Source: Pseudomonadota bacterium
GTDB lineage: Bacteria > Desulfobacterota > Anaeroferrophillalia > Anaeroferrophillales > Tharpellaceae
Assembly: GCA_015486505.1 (NCBI GenBank)
Contig: WFRP01000075.1
Coordinates: forward strand, 1 to 14,077
DNA length: 14,077 nt
Direction: 5' to 3'
How positions within the stretch are numbered: position 1 is the first letter of the stretch; each line of letters opens with the position of its first letter. The notes under the pieces are model-generated. The model saw nothing but the letters and a program-made list of their open reading frames with translations, did no database searches and was not told the origin of the DNA. The translations under genes were made by a program, and so were the position numbers. Shown here one piece after another: positions 12,669 through 14,077 of this stretch.

Positions 12669-13851
12669 GATACTGCTGTCTTTCGGGATTACTTTATTGG
12701 CCCCGCTGCCGGCCAGGGCCCGGACGGCGGCGTTTTATCAGAAGGGTCTTACCCCGGTTGAGTTTCATCTGCTGTCGGCAATAATGGAATTAAATCGACG
12801 GGGTGAATATGCTAAAGCTCTGCGGAAGTTTAATGAGTTTGAAAAGGGGCGGCGGCCGGATAAGGCTTTGCCGCCCCTTTTGGGTTTTGTCGGCGCCAAT
12901 CTTAATTTTCAACTGGCAAATTATCCGGCGGCCGTAAGCCTTTATAAGCAAGTGGTAAAACAGGCCCCGGAATTTTATCTTGCCTATGAGAATTATGGTA
13001 TGGCCCTGCTGCGGGCGGAAGATTATGCGGCCGCGGGCAAGGTTCTGCTGCAGGCGGCGGCAATGCAGCCGCAGAAAGATAAGCAACTCAAATATCGGGC
13101 CGCCATCGCCTTTCTTTACGGTGCTGAGCCGCAAAAAGCCCGGGATTTGCTCCGGGAACTGGTTTATTCCGCAGATCCTGAGAACCCGGCCCCGCCGGCG
13201 GACTGGCTTAAGGCCCTGCTTCAGGTTGAATGGCAGCTGAAAGACTATAAAGCGGCGGTCGCGGTGGCTGAAAAGCTGGTCGACAGTTACCCGGAAGAGC
13301 TTAGCTTCTGGCGGCTTTACGGCCAGGTGGCGCTGGCTAAGGCCGACTATCAAAAAGCCTTAAGCGCTTACAAGGTTCTGCAGGCTGAAGGTGAACTTGG
13401 CGTAAAAGAACTGAAACTGGTCGCCGGAATTTATCAGCGGCTGGACCTGCAGCGGGAAGCGGCGGCGATTTGGGAGAAAGCCCTGGCCGGGGTTGAGCCA
13501 TCCGCTGCCGATTTGCGCCGGCTGGTCGCTCTCTACCGGCAAATCGGGGAGACCGATAAAGCTCTGTCCACTCTCAATCGTTTACAGAAAAGCTATCCCG
13601 ACCCGAAGAATATCCTGGAGCAGGGAGAAATCCTCTATTCCGCGGGTCGCTACCGGGAAGCCGCCCGCATATTTCTTTCCTTGAAAAAAATCCCGGAAAA
13701 AGACGGCCGTCAGTACATTCTCGCCGGCTACTGCGCCTGGAATCTTAATGATTTTACCGCCGCTGCCGCCGCCTGGCAAAAAGCCGCAACCTACCCTGTC
13801 TGGCAGAAACAGGCCCTTAACCTCCTGCAAACCTTAAAACCCCTATTATAA
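12640..13851 (+). CDS. Periplasmic TPR-repeat protein of the TonB2-type cluster
   Basis: The product is 403 residues from ATG 12640; ATG 12646 is an alternative, and TTG 12571 would add an unlikely 23 residues. A signal peptide (MRITCKVLILLSFGITLLAPLPARA) is followed by a chain of helical pairs with TPR spacing. Examples are ANYPAAVSLYKQVVKQAP, EDYAAAGKVLLQAAAMQP, KDYKAAVAVAEKLVDSYP, ADYQKALSAYKVLQAEG, GETDKALSTLNRLQKSYP and GRYREAARIFLSLKKIP. About eight or nine repeats fill the mature protein. TPR proteins are scaffolds. In Vibrio-type TonB2 clusters one is encoded directly after tonB, and this is its evident counterpart, now 2.27 kb away. No clear ribosome site precedes the start. It may need its own promoter, but I see no convincing one in 12529-12639. 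MITE copy 4 lies 18 bp past the stop. Confidence 0.88.
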   Translation: MNMRITCKVLILLSFGITLLAPLPARARTAAFYQKGLTPVEFHLLSAIMELNRRGEYAKALRKFNEFEKGRRPDKALPPLLGFVGANLNFQLANYPAAVSLYKQVVKQAPEFYLAYENYGMALLRAEDYAAAGKVLLQAAAMQPQKDKQLKYRAAIAFLYGAEPQKARDLLRELVYSADPENPAPPADWLKALLQVEWQLKDYKAAVAVAEKLVDSYPEELSFWRLYGQVALAKADYQKALSAYKVLQAEGELGVKELKLVAGIYQRLDLQREAAAIWEKALAGVEPSAADLRRLVALYRQIGETDKALSTLNRLQKSYPDPKNILEQGEILYSAGRYREAARIFLSLKKIPEKDGRQYILAGYCAWNLNDFTAAAAAWQKAATYPVWQKQALNLLQTLKPLL

Positions 13852-13868
13852 TTTACTGTATCATAATC

Positions 13869-14077
13869 GTAACTATTCAGCCAAATTTTACCCACCCCCC
13901 CCACCACCTTCTGGAGGGGGCGGGGGTGGTTTTTCGTAAGCGGTTGCGGAAACGATTTCGTTGTTTTTCGGAAGCGAGCGGGAGCCCATTAGCATTGCAA
14001 CTGTTTGAGCGTAGCGAGTTTTGCAAGGCGGGCGCAGCGAGCTTAAAGGAAAAACAGAAATCTTAACGCCTGGCGGA
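13869..14077 (-). mobile_element. MITE copy 4 (inverted, cut by window end)
   Basis: It begins with GTAACTATTCAGCCAAAT, the right end of the other copies, and runs through the whole element in reverse as far as TCCGCC at the window end. About 30 bp, including the other terminus, lie outside. The putative target duplication would begin just left of 13869 (CATAATC...) and cannot be checked. It starts 18 bp after the TPR stop codon. Confidence 0.9.
13892..13934 (+). terminator. Terminator-like hairpin supplied by MITE copy 4
   Basis: CCACCCCCCCCACC (13892-13905) can pair with GGGGGCGGGGGTGG (13916-13929) with a couple of mismatches, around a loop ending TTCTGGA, and TTTTT follows at 13930-13934. 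In this orientation the element would end transcripts from the TPR gene, 40 bp after its stop. In copies 1-3 the same hairpin faces the minus strand. Confidence 0.55.

Overview
The window reads as chromosomal DNA of a Gram-negative bacterium. It has lpxD for lipid A synthesis and a complete TonB/ExbB/ExbD energiser. Rubrerythrin and a KamA-type radical SAM enzyme point to an anaerobic or microaerobic lifestyle. A Desulfobacterota-like (deltaproteobacterial) host is my best guess, but nothing here proves it. Housekeeping genes are GC-rich (about 55-60% by eye). The secreted-protein gene at 10945-12129 is clearly AT-richer.

Layout. (1) 1-608 is the 3' end of a probable extracytoplasmic beta-propeller gene. 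(2) 609-932 is non-coding and holds a small transposon relic, an 11-bp tandem repeat, a strong terminator and a consensus sigma-70-type promoter. (3) 933-2744 is a KamA-family radical SAM aminomutase. (4) 2745-3104 is non-coding, with two dispersed repeats (R3, R2) and two palindromes. (5) 3105-3608 is rubrerythrin. (6) 3609-4127 is non-coding, with a terminator, MITE copy 1 and a 9-bp tandem repeat. (7) 4128-5060 is an AEC-family permease whose 3' end overlaps the convergent lpxD (5024-6085, minus). (8) 6086-6244 is a divergent promoter region with a palindrome. (9) 6245-10368 is an operon, DUF3450 - ttpC - exbB - exbD - tonB. (10) 10369-12639 is an interruption holding MITE copy 2, an inverted R2 copy, an unknown secreted-protein gene (10945-12129), a hairpin, MITE copy 3 and an R2 fragment. 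(11) 12640-13851 is a TPR protein. (12) 13869-14077 is MITE copy 4, cut by the window end.

The DUF3450-TtpC-ExbB-ExbD-TonB-TPR order matches the Vibrio TonB2-type cluster, in which TtpC is an extra ExbB-like subunit. Together these proteins should use the proton-motive force to energise outer-membrane transporters. Here the last member (TPR) has been separated from tonB by about 2.3 kb of repeat-rich DNA.

The most notable content is mobile and non-coding. Three full copies and one partial copy of a ~241-bp element have GTAACTATTCAGCC inverted ends. The three full copies each have their own perfect 8-bp target duplication. These are hallmarks of a non-autonomous element moved by an IS66-family transposase. 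A separate 134-bp repeat appears to have inserted exactly at the tonB start codon, duplicating 9 bp that include the ATG. No tRNA, rRNA, CRISPR array or transposase gene is visible.
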